Below, piece after piece: positions 1-9,472 of a stretch of 64,000 nucleotides of DNA; positions within the stretch are counted from its first letter, which is position 1, and the number at the start of each line of letters is the position of its first letter. The position numbers were made by a program, and so were the translations under genes. The notes beneath the pieces are model-generated. The model did not search any database. It had not been told where the DNA came from and worked only from the letters and a program-made list of their open reading frames with translations. Where the stretch lies: contig OW240914.1 in the NCBI GenBank assembly GCA_933207985.1, forward strand, positions 286,643,117 through 286,707,116, written 5' to 3'. Origin of the DNA: Pelobates cultripes. Taxonomy: Eukaryota > Chordata > Amphibia > Anura > Pelobatidae.

Positions 1-57
1 CAAGCCAGGCAATCGCAGAAGGAGTGAGATGACCGAGACAGACCGCTGCAGGGGGAT

Positions 58-831
58 TTGCTACACTCCCCGGGAAGTACAAGTGACCTACCAAGGAAGG
101 TAAATTATGCTGCATTTAAAAATTTTAATGACAATGAAATGGAAATTCATAGTTATCTGCAGGATTTTGAAAGACAATGTGCACTAGAGGGATTAGACCC
201 CATGAAATGGGCTGCAGTACTTAGCAGCAAGCTGTCAGGCAGAGCAGCAGAGGCATTGCGAGCCGTACCTGATGGGGATATACATAATTATGAAAAAGTA
301 AAAGACATTTTGTTGGCCAGATATGCTGTAACCCCAGAGGCGGATAGAAAGAAATTTCGAGAGTTGAGGAAAACAGGAAGGGATTCCCATACTGAATGGC
401 CGGCTACACTGGGCAGCCCGCAATTGGATGAAGGGCTGCCAAGCAACCACCCTGGAGGATGCCTTACAACTCATCCTGTTGGAACAATTTTTTAATCATA
501 CGGCAGATGACATTAAAGACTGGGTGAAAGACAGGAAGCCTAAAACTGTGGAGGAGGCCTCCCGATTAGCAGATGAGCACCAGGATAACAGGAGGCGAGA
601 ACAAGGGGTGAACCGACCTGCTTTTAAACATCCCTATTCAGCACCAACCACGGCCGCACCACCTAGAGCTCCCCTAAGTAACCCACCTCACAGCTCAGCA
701 GCGGCACCACGACCCCCTGCAGTGTGTCATTACTGCAAACAACCGGGACACTATAAAAATCAGTGCCCTCGTTTGAACCGGGGAAGTTGGGAAAGGCAAC
801 CTTCACAGCAACAACCCAGGGCCGCTGCTCA
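58..831 (+). pseudogene. Gmr1-like gag remnant: SCAN-like capsid segment and CCHC zinc knuckle
   Basis: Two overlapping open frames (58-495 and 428-949) together make a gag-like protein with a frameshift near 420-490. The first half is a helical capsid-like segment. The second contains a stretch around FFNHTADDIKDWVKDRKP that resembles the core of vertebrate SCAN domains (leucine/phenylalanine-rich helix, W-V-x-x-R/K-x-P, then an E-E-A helix). A proline/alanine-rich linker follows. A retroviral-type zinc knuckle C-x2-C-x4-H-x4-C lies at 725-766 (CHYCKQPGHYKNQC). SCAN domains are thought to derive from Gmr1-like gag, so the resemblance fits. The frameshift prevents a full product. Confidence 0.75.
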
Positions 832-1190
832 TTGTGTAAAAAAGTTTTTTTTCCTAACCACGAAGAACAGTGGAGTGTGTTGCACGAGGTCAACTCCGTG
901 CAAGCTGGAGGCGACAACCGAGACCACCACCATCAGTGGATTACAGTAGACGGGGTGGGGGCCCGAGCTTTGAGAGATTCTGGGGCCACGTTAACCATGG
1001 TACAACCACACACCATCAAAGCCCAGACTCACACTGGTCGCACTGTGGCTGTAAGAGTAGCTGGGGGTGCCATTCACAAATTACCTACAGCCAAGGTCAG
1101 TGTGGATTGGGGCTCAGGATGAAAACAATTGGAGGTCGGCATTATGCAGGAGCTGCCAGCCGAAGTACTGTTGGGGAATGATGTGGGCTG
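763..1190 (+). pseudogene. Retrotransposon aspartic protease remnant
   Basis: The open frame from 763 to 1122 contains ALRDSGATLTMV, with the catalytic D-S-G-A at 976-987, typical of retroviral-type aspartic proteases. About 60 codons later, after a stop at 1120-1122, the expected second motif is still readable as LLGNDVG. Gag-type sequence lies directly upstream and integrase follows directly downstream. The stop codon makes it non-functional. Confidence 0.7.
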
Positions 1191-1518
1191 TTTAACCTCC
1201 CAATTAGCATGAGACACTTCACCCGAAGCCTACCCGGTTACCACCCGAGCTCAAGCCAGACTGGAAGCACCGCTGCACTCTGAGGAAACCCAGGTAGGAG
1301 TTGAAATACCCCCTTTACCAGACCCCCTTCCCCGTTCTGGGATACGCCCCAGGGATTCGAGCAAGAACAAAGAACAGACCCCACTTTAGACGGGTATAGG
1401 AAGGCCGTAGAGGGTAATAGGGGAGACAACCCACACGAAAGGTTTGAGTGGCACAAGGGGCTACTGTATACGGTGACAGACGGGGTGGGACACGGGACTG
1501 CACAAGTTACTAAAAAGA

Positions 1519-2085
1519 CAGCTGGTAGTACCCCGCAAGTTTCGGGCCGAGTTATTAAGACTCAGCCATGATATTCCCTTAGCAGGACATTTGGGGGTTA
1601 AGAAAACCAGAGACCGGTTGACCCAAACCTTTTTCTGGCCCAGAGTTACGCAAGACCTTAAATATTACTGTAGAACCTGTGACGTTTGCCAAAAAATAGG
1701 GAAGCAGGGTGACCACCAGAAAGCTAAACTCCACCCGTTACCCATTATAGCAGAACCTTTCCACCGAGTAGCGGTGGACTTAATAGGACCCCTTAGTCGG
1801 CCCAGTCAGCCTGACAAAAAGTTTATCCTTACCGTAGTGGACTATGCCACTAGATACCCTGAAGGAGTAGCCCTACCCAATATAGAGGCAGAGACCATGG
1901 CTGAGGCCCTGGTCAAAATATTTTCCTGGGTAGGTTTTCCCCAGGAGATCCTATCCGACCGAGGGACTCAGTTCACAGCTCTCCTGACACAGCAACTGTG
2001 GCAGAGCTGTGGAGTGAAAGCCCTATTTAGCGCTCCATATCACTATCCAGACCAATGGACTCTGTGAACGTTTTAATGGCACGCT
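1519..2085 (+). pseudogene. Retrotransposon integrase N-terminal zinc region and catalytic core (broken)
   Basis: Frame 1 from about 1519 to 2067 reads as an LTR-retrotransposon integrase. The HHCC zinc region starts with LSHDIPLAGHLG and ends with CRTCDVCQK. The RNase-H-fold core follows, with the first catalytic Asp in VAVDLIGPL (near 1780) and the second in LSDRGTQF (near 1957). The catalytic Glu, in a CERFNGTLKQ motif around 2063-2090, is in another frame because of a frameshift near 2045. It would insert element cDNA into the genome if intact. Its position directly after protease is the diagnostic Gmr1 feature. Confidence 0.82.
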
Positions 2086-2092
2086 CAAGCAA

Positions 2093-2986
2093 ATGCTAAA
2101 AACGTTCGCAGAGTCCTGCAGGAATTGGGAAAAGTATCTTCCCCATCTTCTGTTTGCCTACCGTGAAGTGCCCCAGGCATCCACATGGTTTTCCCCCTTC
2201 AAACTCCTGTTTGGGAGAAAAGTTTGGGGCCCCCTGGATCTCGTACGGGAGCACTGGGAGGGCAACACAGATAATGGGGGAGTCCCTATCGTTCATTACG
2301 TTTTGGAGTTCCGTGACCGACTGCGGGCCCTCACTGACTCAGTTCGGGAGAATCTGCAGGCGGCGCAGGACTACCAGAAGAAGTGGTATGATAGAGGTGC
2401 CCGAGATAGGGTCTTAGACATAGACCAGAAAGTGCTAGCCTTGAGACCCGCAAAGAAAGATAAGCTGCAGGCGGCCTGGCAGGGGCCCTTTAAAGTGGTA
2501 GAGTGGATCAGTGATACCACCTACATTGTGAGTAAATGTTCAGATGAAAGGCTGACCAAAGCCTTTCATGTAAACATGCTCAAACCATATTACGAGAGAA
2601 CGGAAGATGTGGGCGCAGTATGTGCCCCTTCCTCAGAAGATAGTGAGGGACTTCCCCTCCCAGATCTGTTAGACCCCTCACTTTGTAGTATTGACCAGGT
2701 AAGCCTAGGTCAGAACCTTAAACCCCTAGAGCGAGGGGAAGCGTTGCAACTGCTCCAGGAATACCAGGACATGTTTTCCGCCATCCCAGGCTATACCTCC
2801 GCTGCGGTACACCGGGTAGAAACCCAGGGAGAAACGCCGCTACAGCAGCAGCCCTATAGTATTCCTGAGGCAGTTCGTGAAAGTATGCTAACGGAAATCA
2901 GATACATGCTTAAGTTAGGTGTAATAGAACCCTCTCAAAGTCCTTGGGCATCTCCGGTAGTACTAGTATTACCAATATTATTTTAA
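2093..2986 (+). pseudogene. Integrase C-terminal region continuous with start of reverse transcriptase
   Basis: This single 297-codon open frame begins inside integrase just after the frameshift (NWEKYLPHLLFAYREVP, a conserved integrase segment). It passes through a chromo/GPY-like C-terminal region ending HVNMLKPYYE and an acidic linker, then reads directly into a Ty3/gypsy RT N-terminus: an HRVET motif, a PYSIPEAVRESM segment, and SPWASPVVLV at about 2944-2973. In standard Ty3/gypsy pol the RT segment precedes integrase, so this frame documents the reversed order within one uninterrupted reading frame. RT is cut off before its catalytic YxDD motif. Confidence 0.8.
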
Positions 2987-3228
2987 TTTGTCCACCCAGC
3001 CTCCTTACATTTGGAAGACCTGGAGTGGATCTGTACCTGGGTTAAAGTGGGGCTGCTGTGAGACAACCAATGCAGGGAGCCAGAATATGATGTCGCAAAG
3101 GAGCAGAGCAGGAGGATTACAGCTCCCTCGCTGCCTCTGATGTGCTCACAGCCACCTGCCATGAGCCTCCAAAACAGTAGGAAGCTATCGGGACATCAAT
3201 GTGGGATTTTTGATAGATAGATAGAGCC
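2987..3228. other. Junction sequence, no gene
   Basis: Sequence between the truncated retrotransposon and the CA-rich element. It holds a short segment (about 3000-3060, an acctgg...gtggggctgctg pattern) also seen beside the CA arrays near 15190 and the TG array near 53570, so it is probably repeat-derived. No coding signal is visible. Confidence 0.5.
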
Positions 3229-3717
3229 AGAGCCGGCATTGGCCTTAAGGCAACCTGTGCAAAAACAAAATCACACACACAGGATTACAGTAACACACAC
3301 AGAGGCCAACACACACAGGCTTACAGTCACACACACAGAGGCCCACACACACATACAGTCACAAACAAACACACACACACACAAACAGTTACAGTCACAC
3401 ATAGGCACACAGACACACACACGCACACACAGGCACACAACCACACAGTCACACACACACACATATTTACAGTCACATATAGGCACATAGCCACACAAAC
3501 ACAACCAGCACCACACACAGAGGCAGACAGTCACATGCACACACAGGCAGACAGTCACAAACACACAGCCACACACACACACACACAGCCACACACACAG
3601 AGGCAGACAGTCACACACACGCACCACACACAGAGGCAGACAGTCACACACACACACAGAGGCAGACAGTCACACACACAGGCACACACACACACACACA
3701 CACACAGAGGCAGAAAG

Positions 3718-3751
<34 letters not shown>

Positions 3752-4251
3752 GCAGAAAGTCACACAGTCACACACACAGCCACACCCAGATACAGGCAGA
3801 CAGTCACACACACACACACACACACACTTACAGTCGCACACAGGCAGACAGTAAAACACAGAGGTCAGACAGTCACACACAGAGAGACAGACACAGTCAC
3901 ACACACACTTCCCTCTGTCCATTATGGGCTGGATTTGAGGCAATTGCAGCTTCTGGAGTCTGGATGTTGGGGAAGCTGGGACTGCTTCACCCTTCATGTG
4001 CAGCAGTTACCCCGACCAAGGTCTTCTGGGCACATCCTCCATTTGGTCCCACCCGACTGCACAGTAAGCCCTGCCCCACCACAATGTGTTTGTTTTTAAA
4101 AAATCTCTGGTGGAGCATTCATTATTCTCCACCAGGGATTAAAAAAAACAAACAAACAAAAATAAAACTTTTCCTTGATACAGTGCCTGCATTTGGGGGG
4201 GCCACAAAGGGGTCAGGCCCCCCTCTGATATCCCCCAGCGATGCCACTGCC
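3229..4251. mobile_element. Possible non-autonomous DNA transposon carrying a CA minisatellite
   Basis: The left end resembles the terminal repeat of the hAT-like element at 43092-44498 (cagagccggcattgg here; cagggccgg there, followed by a ccttaaggc-like motif). A possible right end is gatgccactg at 4240-4249. The interior is mostly the CA array followed by about 300 bases without coding signal. The ends do not match each other well, so two nested elements or a truncated one is equally possible. Confidence 0.35.
3262..3910. repeat. CA-rich degenerate minisatellite
   Basis: About 650 bases of cacaca runs interrupted by a recurring gaggcagacagtcacac unit of about 17-22 bases. Long open frames on both strands here encode only Thr-His or Cys-Val repeats and are artefacts. 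A complementary TG array with the same ctgtctgcctgtg unit lies at 42395-42860. Confidence 0.9.
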
Positions 4252-5029
4252 TATATAACCAAGCATTGTGCTATCATTTCCATCTTATGTACTTATTAAC
4301 CCTTCCTGTCTCATTAGAGATGTCTTTGCCTGAAGCTCAAGGAAGCAAGATGAATAGTCAGTGTAGAGGTTTGCCTTGACGTGGCAGGTGGACATCTCTC
4401 TACTAAATAACCTCCATTTGTTTAATTCTGAAAGTGCAGAAAATGAATTATGTAAAGACACAAACTGTGCAGTGTGCCTTTTTTCCACATCTCTAAGCGT
4501 TCCAGATCCTACAGTAATCTTTCTTCCTAGGACATATCTGCGGCAGTGGATTTGCAACAGTGCCAGCCTAAGTTTGTTTAACAGATAATTTACGAACTTC
4601 AAAAATACAATTTCCTGCCCCAAGATAGAAAACAGTCTACAGATTAGACAGCATCCAAATTTCCAAAAAGTGGAGCGTGAAAAAAATACACAACAACCAC
4701 TACACTGAACTAAGTCTGCCATTTTAATGGGATGAGGAATTTAAAAACAAAGATAAAATCCTAAAGGCAACACAACCTAGGAATGTAACACCAGAGTGGG
4801 CCTGTGCTTATCTGCATACAATAGCAAACAGCTAACTAATCAAATCAAATGCCTTACCAATTACCAACAGGAAATCAAACCCTAAAGACCTTTTTCTAGA
4901 GATGTCTCTTGTAACAGTAAAAAGAAAACCCTTACAAAAATCTTAGACAGTTGAAGAATCAATAAAACTCTCCAAAATATCACTAAATACACTTTGTAGC
5001 AGTACTTAGAAGCAGCAACCAAGCTAAAT
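4252..5029. other. Intergenic sequence without recognised gene
   Basis: AT-rich unique-looking sequence. Short open frames such as 4285-4722 on the minus strand show no domain, repeat or codon signal that I recognise. Confidence 0.5.
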
Positions 5030-5425
5030 TCATCTTCTATCCTTCCTTTATTTTCTACCTCTTCTGTAACTTCTGTTCTCTTTTCTCCCGCTCTCCCCAC
5101 ATCAGTGCCCTAAACTGTTCTGGTTTACATGCTTCTTTCTAACGTTCCTTCCTACTTGACAAACTCTGTCACCAGATCTCCCTCCTCTTGTCTTGTCTCA
5201 TTTGTGTTTCTACATTCACATGTGTTTCTTGCTCTCCTCAATCATTCTAATCTGTCACCAATCAACATTGTTCTACTATTGTTCAATAATGGGTTTCTCC
5301 AACCCCAAATGTCACTTTACAATTGCCAGTCCCATGATCCTTTGTGACCAAACCCTAGTACCCTTGATCTCAGGGGTATGTAAACCTTAGGACACCTAAT
5401 AAATATCTTTCCATTTCTGAAAAAA
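5030..5425 (+). repeat. Dispersed direct repeat, copy A
   Basis: About 395 bases that recur in the same orientation at 7385-7780, with clear similarity throughout (shared landmarks: acatcagtaccctaaac, cctgtcaccaatcaac, ccccaaatgtcacttta, ctagtacccctgatctcagg). Both copies end in a poly(A)-signal-like aataaatatctttcc. They could be LTRs of a non-autonomous element or two insertions of a retroposed repeat. I do not recognise the family. Confidence 0.75.
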
Positions 5426-6221
5426 ATTATTTATACCACAACCTCCATATGCAATAAGGGTTCTGATTGGGTCGTCAAATACTCCAGACAAAAAAACAAT
5501 ACTTCCTCTAAGGAAGGCAGACGTTGTAAATTCTCACCAATAAAACCTACATGAACTTTATTAGTTAACTGATTGATTAAAAATGCACGATAGTCAAATT
5601 TGAAACTAGGAGCTGTCTCATAGATCAATAGAACAATGTAAAAGATTTTAAATTTATGATACATTTCCCATGTATTTAAATCTATTGATGGAAAGGTGTA
5701 CTATAAGACTTCTTTTGCACGGATTTATAAATGAAGCCAAAGGTGGTTCCAAAACTATAGGGATACATAATCTGAGAGCAAAGATATTTAGATTGTACTA
5801 TTAAATTAACCAATTAGAAGGCAGCGATTTTTAACGTGAATTAGGACTTCCAGCGGCATCACTCTGGTGGGCTATAATAATGCTAAAAACTAACCCTCTC
5901 TTAGCATGCAAATGAAATTGAATTAGACATACTAAATCCAGTCTAAATTCAGTCTTAAATATGAGAATATAAACACTCACAAACCTTAATACTTTCCAAA
6001 ATCAGATTTGAATATAGTATGAAAGGGAATACACCTAATGACCAAGTGATAGAGGTTAGAACCAGTAAAAACCTAGCCCACTAAACAAGAGTCCCTCATA
6101 AGCAGTTATGGAACTGCCCTGATACATAATATCAAAAAAGTTACACAAGCCACAAATAAATCCCTCAATAGACTACTCACCCAAGTCACATATAGAAAAT
6201 GAACCTGATTAAAAACTGTCC
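5426..6221. other. Sequence between direct repeats, no recognised gene
   Basis: AT-rich. A 77-codon minus-strand open frame (5431-5664) shows no motif I recognise. No splice or promoter pattern is visible. Confidence 0.4.
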
Positions 6222-6222
6222 C

Positions 6223-6775
6223 TTAAAGGGACACTATAGTAACCTGAACAACTTTAGCTTAATGAAGCAGTTTTGGTGTATAGAACATACCCCTGCAGTC
6301 TCACTGCTCAATTCACTGTCATTTAGGAGTTAAATCCCTTTGTTTATGAACCCTAGTCATACCTCCCTGCATGTGACTTGCACAGCCTTCAATAAACACT
6401 TCCTGTAAAGAGAGCCCTGTTTAGGCTTTCTTTATTGCAAGTTCTGTTTAATTAAGATTTTCTTATCCCCTGCTATGTTAATAGCTTGCTAGACCCTGCA
6501 AGAGCCTCCTGTATGTGATTAAAGTTCAATTTAGAGATTGAGAGACAATTATATAAGGTAAATTACATCTGTTTGAAAGTGAAACCATTTTTTTTTCATG
6601 TAGGCTCTGTCAATCATAGCCAGGGGAGGTGTGGCTAGGGCTGCATAAACAGAAACAAAGTTATTTAACTCCTAAATGGCAGTGAATTGAGCAGTGAAAT
6701 TGCAGGGGAATGATCTATACACTAAAACTGCTTTATTTAACTAAAGTAATTTAGGTGACTATAATGTTCCTTTAA
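6223..6775. mobile_element. Palindromic MITE with about 115-bp inverted ends, TTAA flanks
   Basis: Both ends are long imperfect inverted repeats: the left starts TTAAAGGGACACTATAG and the right ends CTATAATGTTCCTTTAA. They extend inward through the gcagtttt(g/a)gtgtataga and cactgctcaattcactg(t/c)c motifs. The same terminal style, flanked by TTAA, occurs at 56957-57323. TTAA is the target of piggyBac-type transposons, but the tips are not clearly piggyBac-like, so the superfamily is left open. Non-coding. Confidence 0.8.
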
Positions 6776-7061
6776 GCTAAAGAAAGGATCCAGGCTCAGC
6801 AAGAACCAAAATTAGCTAATTTTACCATAGGGAGTATATCACCTAAATACAGCTCTTATAAATCAAACTCATTCACCAAAATAAAGTAAAATGATCAAGG
6901 AAAACAACAAGGAACCCAGTGTGCCTTTCGGCACTTAGAATTGCGTCTTCATCTGGGGCTAATATAACACTTACCCTGTAACATTTACTTCAAATACAAG
7001 AGATTTGTTTTAAACGTACGTCTGATTCAGTTTCTACAGCCCACATTGCTGTACCCTAGTC

Positions 7062-7194
7062 CAGCGTTTCCCAAACCAGTCCTCAAGACCCACCAGCAGT
7101 CCAAGTTTTGTTAGTATCTCCATTGGAATAAAACAGTGAAATACATAAATCCTGGACTGTTGGTGGGCCATGAGGATTGGTTTGGGAAACACTG
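7062..7194. mobile_element. Short hAT-type MITE with perfect 8-bp target duplication
   Basis: A 133-bp palindrome. The left tip is CAGCGTTTCCCAAACC and the right tip is the complement of CAGTGTTTCCCAAACC. Directly outside both tips is the identical octamer CCCTAGTC (7054-7061 and 7195-7202). CAG-type tips and an 8-bp target duplication are hallmarks of hAT transposons. The interior is only the folded-back arms, so it is non-autonomous. Confidence 0.88.
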
Positions 7195-7384
7195 CCCTAG
7201 TCCAACTATTTCTCCACCTTGTTTCCCTGTTCTGAGTCACTGTTACTCATCTCTTCATCACCTGGCACCTTTGCCAACCGATATCTCTTTCCATTCCATT
7301 CTATTTTATTCACTGACTTCCCCAACCCCTTTTACTTCCCTTAATCCACCACCTCTTTCCTCTAGTTCAACTTCTATTTATATA

Positions 7385-7780
7385 TCCTCTTCTCTCCTCC
7401 TTTTATTTTCCACCTTTTCCATAACTTTTGATTTCTTTTCGCTCCATCTTTCCACACATCAGTACCCTACACAGTTCTGTTTTACAGACTTCTTTCTAAT
7501 GTTCTGTCTTACTTCCTAACCTCTGTCACCTGATTTCCTCTCTCTTCATCTTGTCTCATTTGTGTTTTTACCGTCACATGTGTTCCTTGCACACCTCAAA
7601 AATTTTAACCTGTCACCAATCAACTTTCTTCTACTTGTGTTCAATAGGTTTTTCCTACCCCAAATGTCACTTTAGTATTGCCAGTCCCAGGTTCCTATGT
7701 GACCAAATCCTAGTACCCCTGATCTCAGGGATATACAAACCTTATCATACCTAATAAATACCTTTCCGTCTCCTTACCGG
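7385..7780 (+). repeat. Dispersed direct repeat, copy B
   Basis: Second copy of the repeat at 5030-5425, in the same orientation, roughly 2.35 kb away. It ends in aataaatacctttccg and abuts an AT dinucleotide run at 7793-7818. Confidence 0.75.
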
Positions 7781-7792
7781 TGTCTTGATACA

Positions 7793-7818
7793 ATATATAT
7801 ATATATATATATATATAT
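7793..7818. repeat. AT dinucleotide microsatellite
   Basis: Uninterrupted alternating AT run leading into the palindrome that begins at 7817. Confidence 0.9.
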
Positions 7819-8074
7819 GCAAATAAGGTGCACTCACAGGTCTTCAAGAGTGCTTCATTTATTTCATATGCAAATTACATGTGCAAAAAAATCTTCCAAT
7901 AATCGACGTTTCGACCCCTATAGGGTCTTTTTCAAGATCAAACGATCTTTGAATCTTGAAAAAGACCCTATAGGGGTCGAAACGTCGATTATTGGAAGAT
8001 TTTTTTGCACATGTAATTTGCATATTAAATAAATGAAGCACTTTTGAAGACCTGTGAGTGCACCTTATTTGCAT
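7817..8074. repeat. 258-bp near-perfect palindrome built on hammerhead-like cores
   Basis: The two arms (7817-7940 and 7951-8074) are almost exact reverse complements, with a short unique centre. Each arm carries, on opposite strands, a hammerhead-ribozyme-like core. On the plus strand (7955-7990) this is UUGAAAA, an extra A, a GACCC...GGGUC hairpin, then GAAA and CGUC. The outer parts contain tgcactcacaggtcttcaa, a pattern common at PLE-type termini. It is probably a head-to-head pair of PLE ends. Transcripts would fold into a long hairpin. Confidence 0.8.
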
Positions 8075-8275
8075 ATTTTTGTATCCACAACGCTGAGGTT
8101 TGCACCCAGGCAATATTTCTTTGATATATTTGCTTTAAAGGGTGAGTGCCAAGTTTATCTCTTTTCTATATATATATTTATTATGCACCTTCCATATGTA
8201 GCATCATTATAAGGACCTCTTTTTTAAATGTTAGTAAAACCAAAATCCTATAGAAATACTTCCAACACCTTATGT

Positions 8276-8518
8276 GCCGTGCGCGCAATCAAAGTTACCA
8301 TAGGAAATCATTTCTCAATGCTTTCCTATGGACGCTCTGCGTGATGGAGGCGAAATGTGCCTCCAGCGTCGCAGATGCGCCTCTAGTGGCTGTCCGGAAG
8401 ACAGCCACTAGAGGCTGGATTAACCCCAAATGTAAACATAGCAGTTTCTCTGAAACTGCTATGTTTGCATCTGAAGGGTTAAAACCCAAGGAACCTGGCA
8501 CCCAGACCACTTCGTTGA
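8276..8518 (+). mobile_element. Truncated MITE of the frog ggcacccagaccactt family
   Basis: Shares with 56957-57323 and 53870-54217 the motifs gctttcctatg, gtggctgtc...gacagcca, ctagaggctggatt, catagcagtttct and ggcacccagaccacttc. The terminal tip is missing. The copy ends about 40 bases before the splice acceptor of the slc26a2 coding exon, so the open frame that seems to extend the protein upstream (from 8272) is MITE sequence. Confidence 0.8.
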
Positions 8519-8557
8519 CCACATATTTCCCTATTAATTATTTTTTCCTTTTATATC

Positions 8558-8559
8558 AG
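8558..8559 (+). other. Splice acceptor before slc26a2 coding exon
   Basis: AG preceded by a T-rich tract (ttttttccttttatatc). It implies that at least one upstream non-coding exon exists, not identified in this window. Confidence 0.65.
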
Positions 8560-8577
8560 GAGGACTCTGTGGAGGTC

Positions 8578-9159
8578 ATGCAAAATGATTTCCGTGAAGA
8601 GAGTGAGCAGACCAAAGATTCTATTGCCTTTGACTATATGCATGTGAAGTTAGAGGAATATAAACAACCAGAAATCACAAAAAATCTAATTGTGGATAAA
8701 ACCAAAGACATCTGCAAGAATGCTCCTGCTATGCTGTTCAACTTTCTCTACATGCTCTTTCCAGTACTCAGATGGCTACCACGTTACAAAATTAAACAAT
8801 ATCTACCTGGAGACATCACATCAGGCATTATAGTTGGTATAGTTACCATTCCACAATCCATTGCTTACTCTTTGTTAGCAAGTCAGGACCCGATCTACGG
8901 ACTATATACCAACTTCTTCTGCTGCATAATCTACTTCGTCATGGCAACTTCTCGCCATAACTGTGTTGGCACATATGGTGTGCTTTGCCTTATGGTTGGT
9001 GAATCTGTGAATAGGCAGTTAACAGCAGCAGGGTACTCTACAGATGGAACTACCACAACATCAGGAAACTCAACAGTTACGAATGGAACTATTTGTGGCA
9101 AAAGCTGTTATGCGATCACAGTGGCTACATCGCTAACATTTATTGCTGGCGTTTATCAG
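8578..9159 (+). CDS. slc26a2: SLC26-family sulfate/anion exchanger, first coding exon (residues 1-194)
   Basis: Encodes the N-terminal cytosolic tail and first membrane spans of a plasma-membrane SLC26 exchanger, which carries sulfate in exchange for other anions. An acceptor AG at 8558-8559 follows a T-rich tract, and the first in-frame ATG after it is 8578. The frame upstream of the acceptor is MITE-derived, so it was excluded. Family features are a short hydrophilic tail, LPGDITSGIIVG, the SLC26 signature PQSIAYSLLA (from residue 92), and PIYGLYTNFF. Two glycosylation sequons (N164, N169) sit in the extracellular loop before CYAI. The donor GT is at 9160. Odd point: residues 125-134 read SRHNCVGTYG where SLC26A1/A2 usually have SRH-(I/V)-SVG-IF. 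slc26a1 is the main alternative identity. Confidence 0.85.
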
Positions 9160-9472
9160 GTGAAAATTTATCTTAGTTACCATTAATCAAGTATTGTTAT
9201 AATGAGAGTTCTTATTAACTTACTAGTCCACTGCACCATTACGTATAAGGAATGGCACATAACTCTTTGAATCTATATTGATTTTTTCTTTACATCAATG
9301 TTACTAGAACCACAACTTGGCATGCATGTACCTTTTACTATGTGGCTTGTTAACATAGGCCTTTATATAACCACAAATGAACATAGTAATTTAAAAAAAA
9401 TACACCTCTGTAGGTGATTTATGAAAAGAAATTCAGCATTCTACTATTTAGCAAAGAAATATGCACTTTAGG

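Larger units (their letters stand above)
1..2970 (+). mobile_element. Gmr1-like Ty3/gypsy LTR retrotransposon, 5-prime LTR off-window, truncated in RT
   Basis: Decayed LTR retrotransposon body. Reading along the plus strand across several frames, the domain order is gag (capsid plus CCHC knuckle), aspartic protease (DSGA), integrase (HHCC zinc region, DDE core, C-terminal region), then the beginning of a Ty3/gypsy reverse transcriptase. No RT/RNase H lies between protease and integrase. Gmr1-like elements of deuterostomes are known for this integrase-before-RT order, which is unlike ordinary Ty3/gypsy. RT breaks off near 2970 and the sequence passes into unrelated repeat. At least three frameshifts or stops mean the copy is dead. 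A second copy with the same integrase-to-RT junction lies on the minus strand at 28848-29384. Confidence 0.85.

Noticed and set aside
8272..8577. In-frame N-terminal extension of the slc26a2 exon
   Set aside because: The extension is sequence of a MITE also present at 53870 and 56957, and a good splice acceptor lies between it and the family-like coding sequence.
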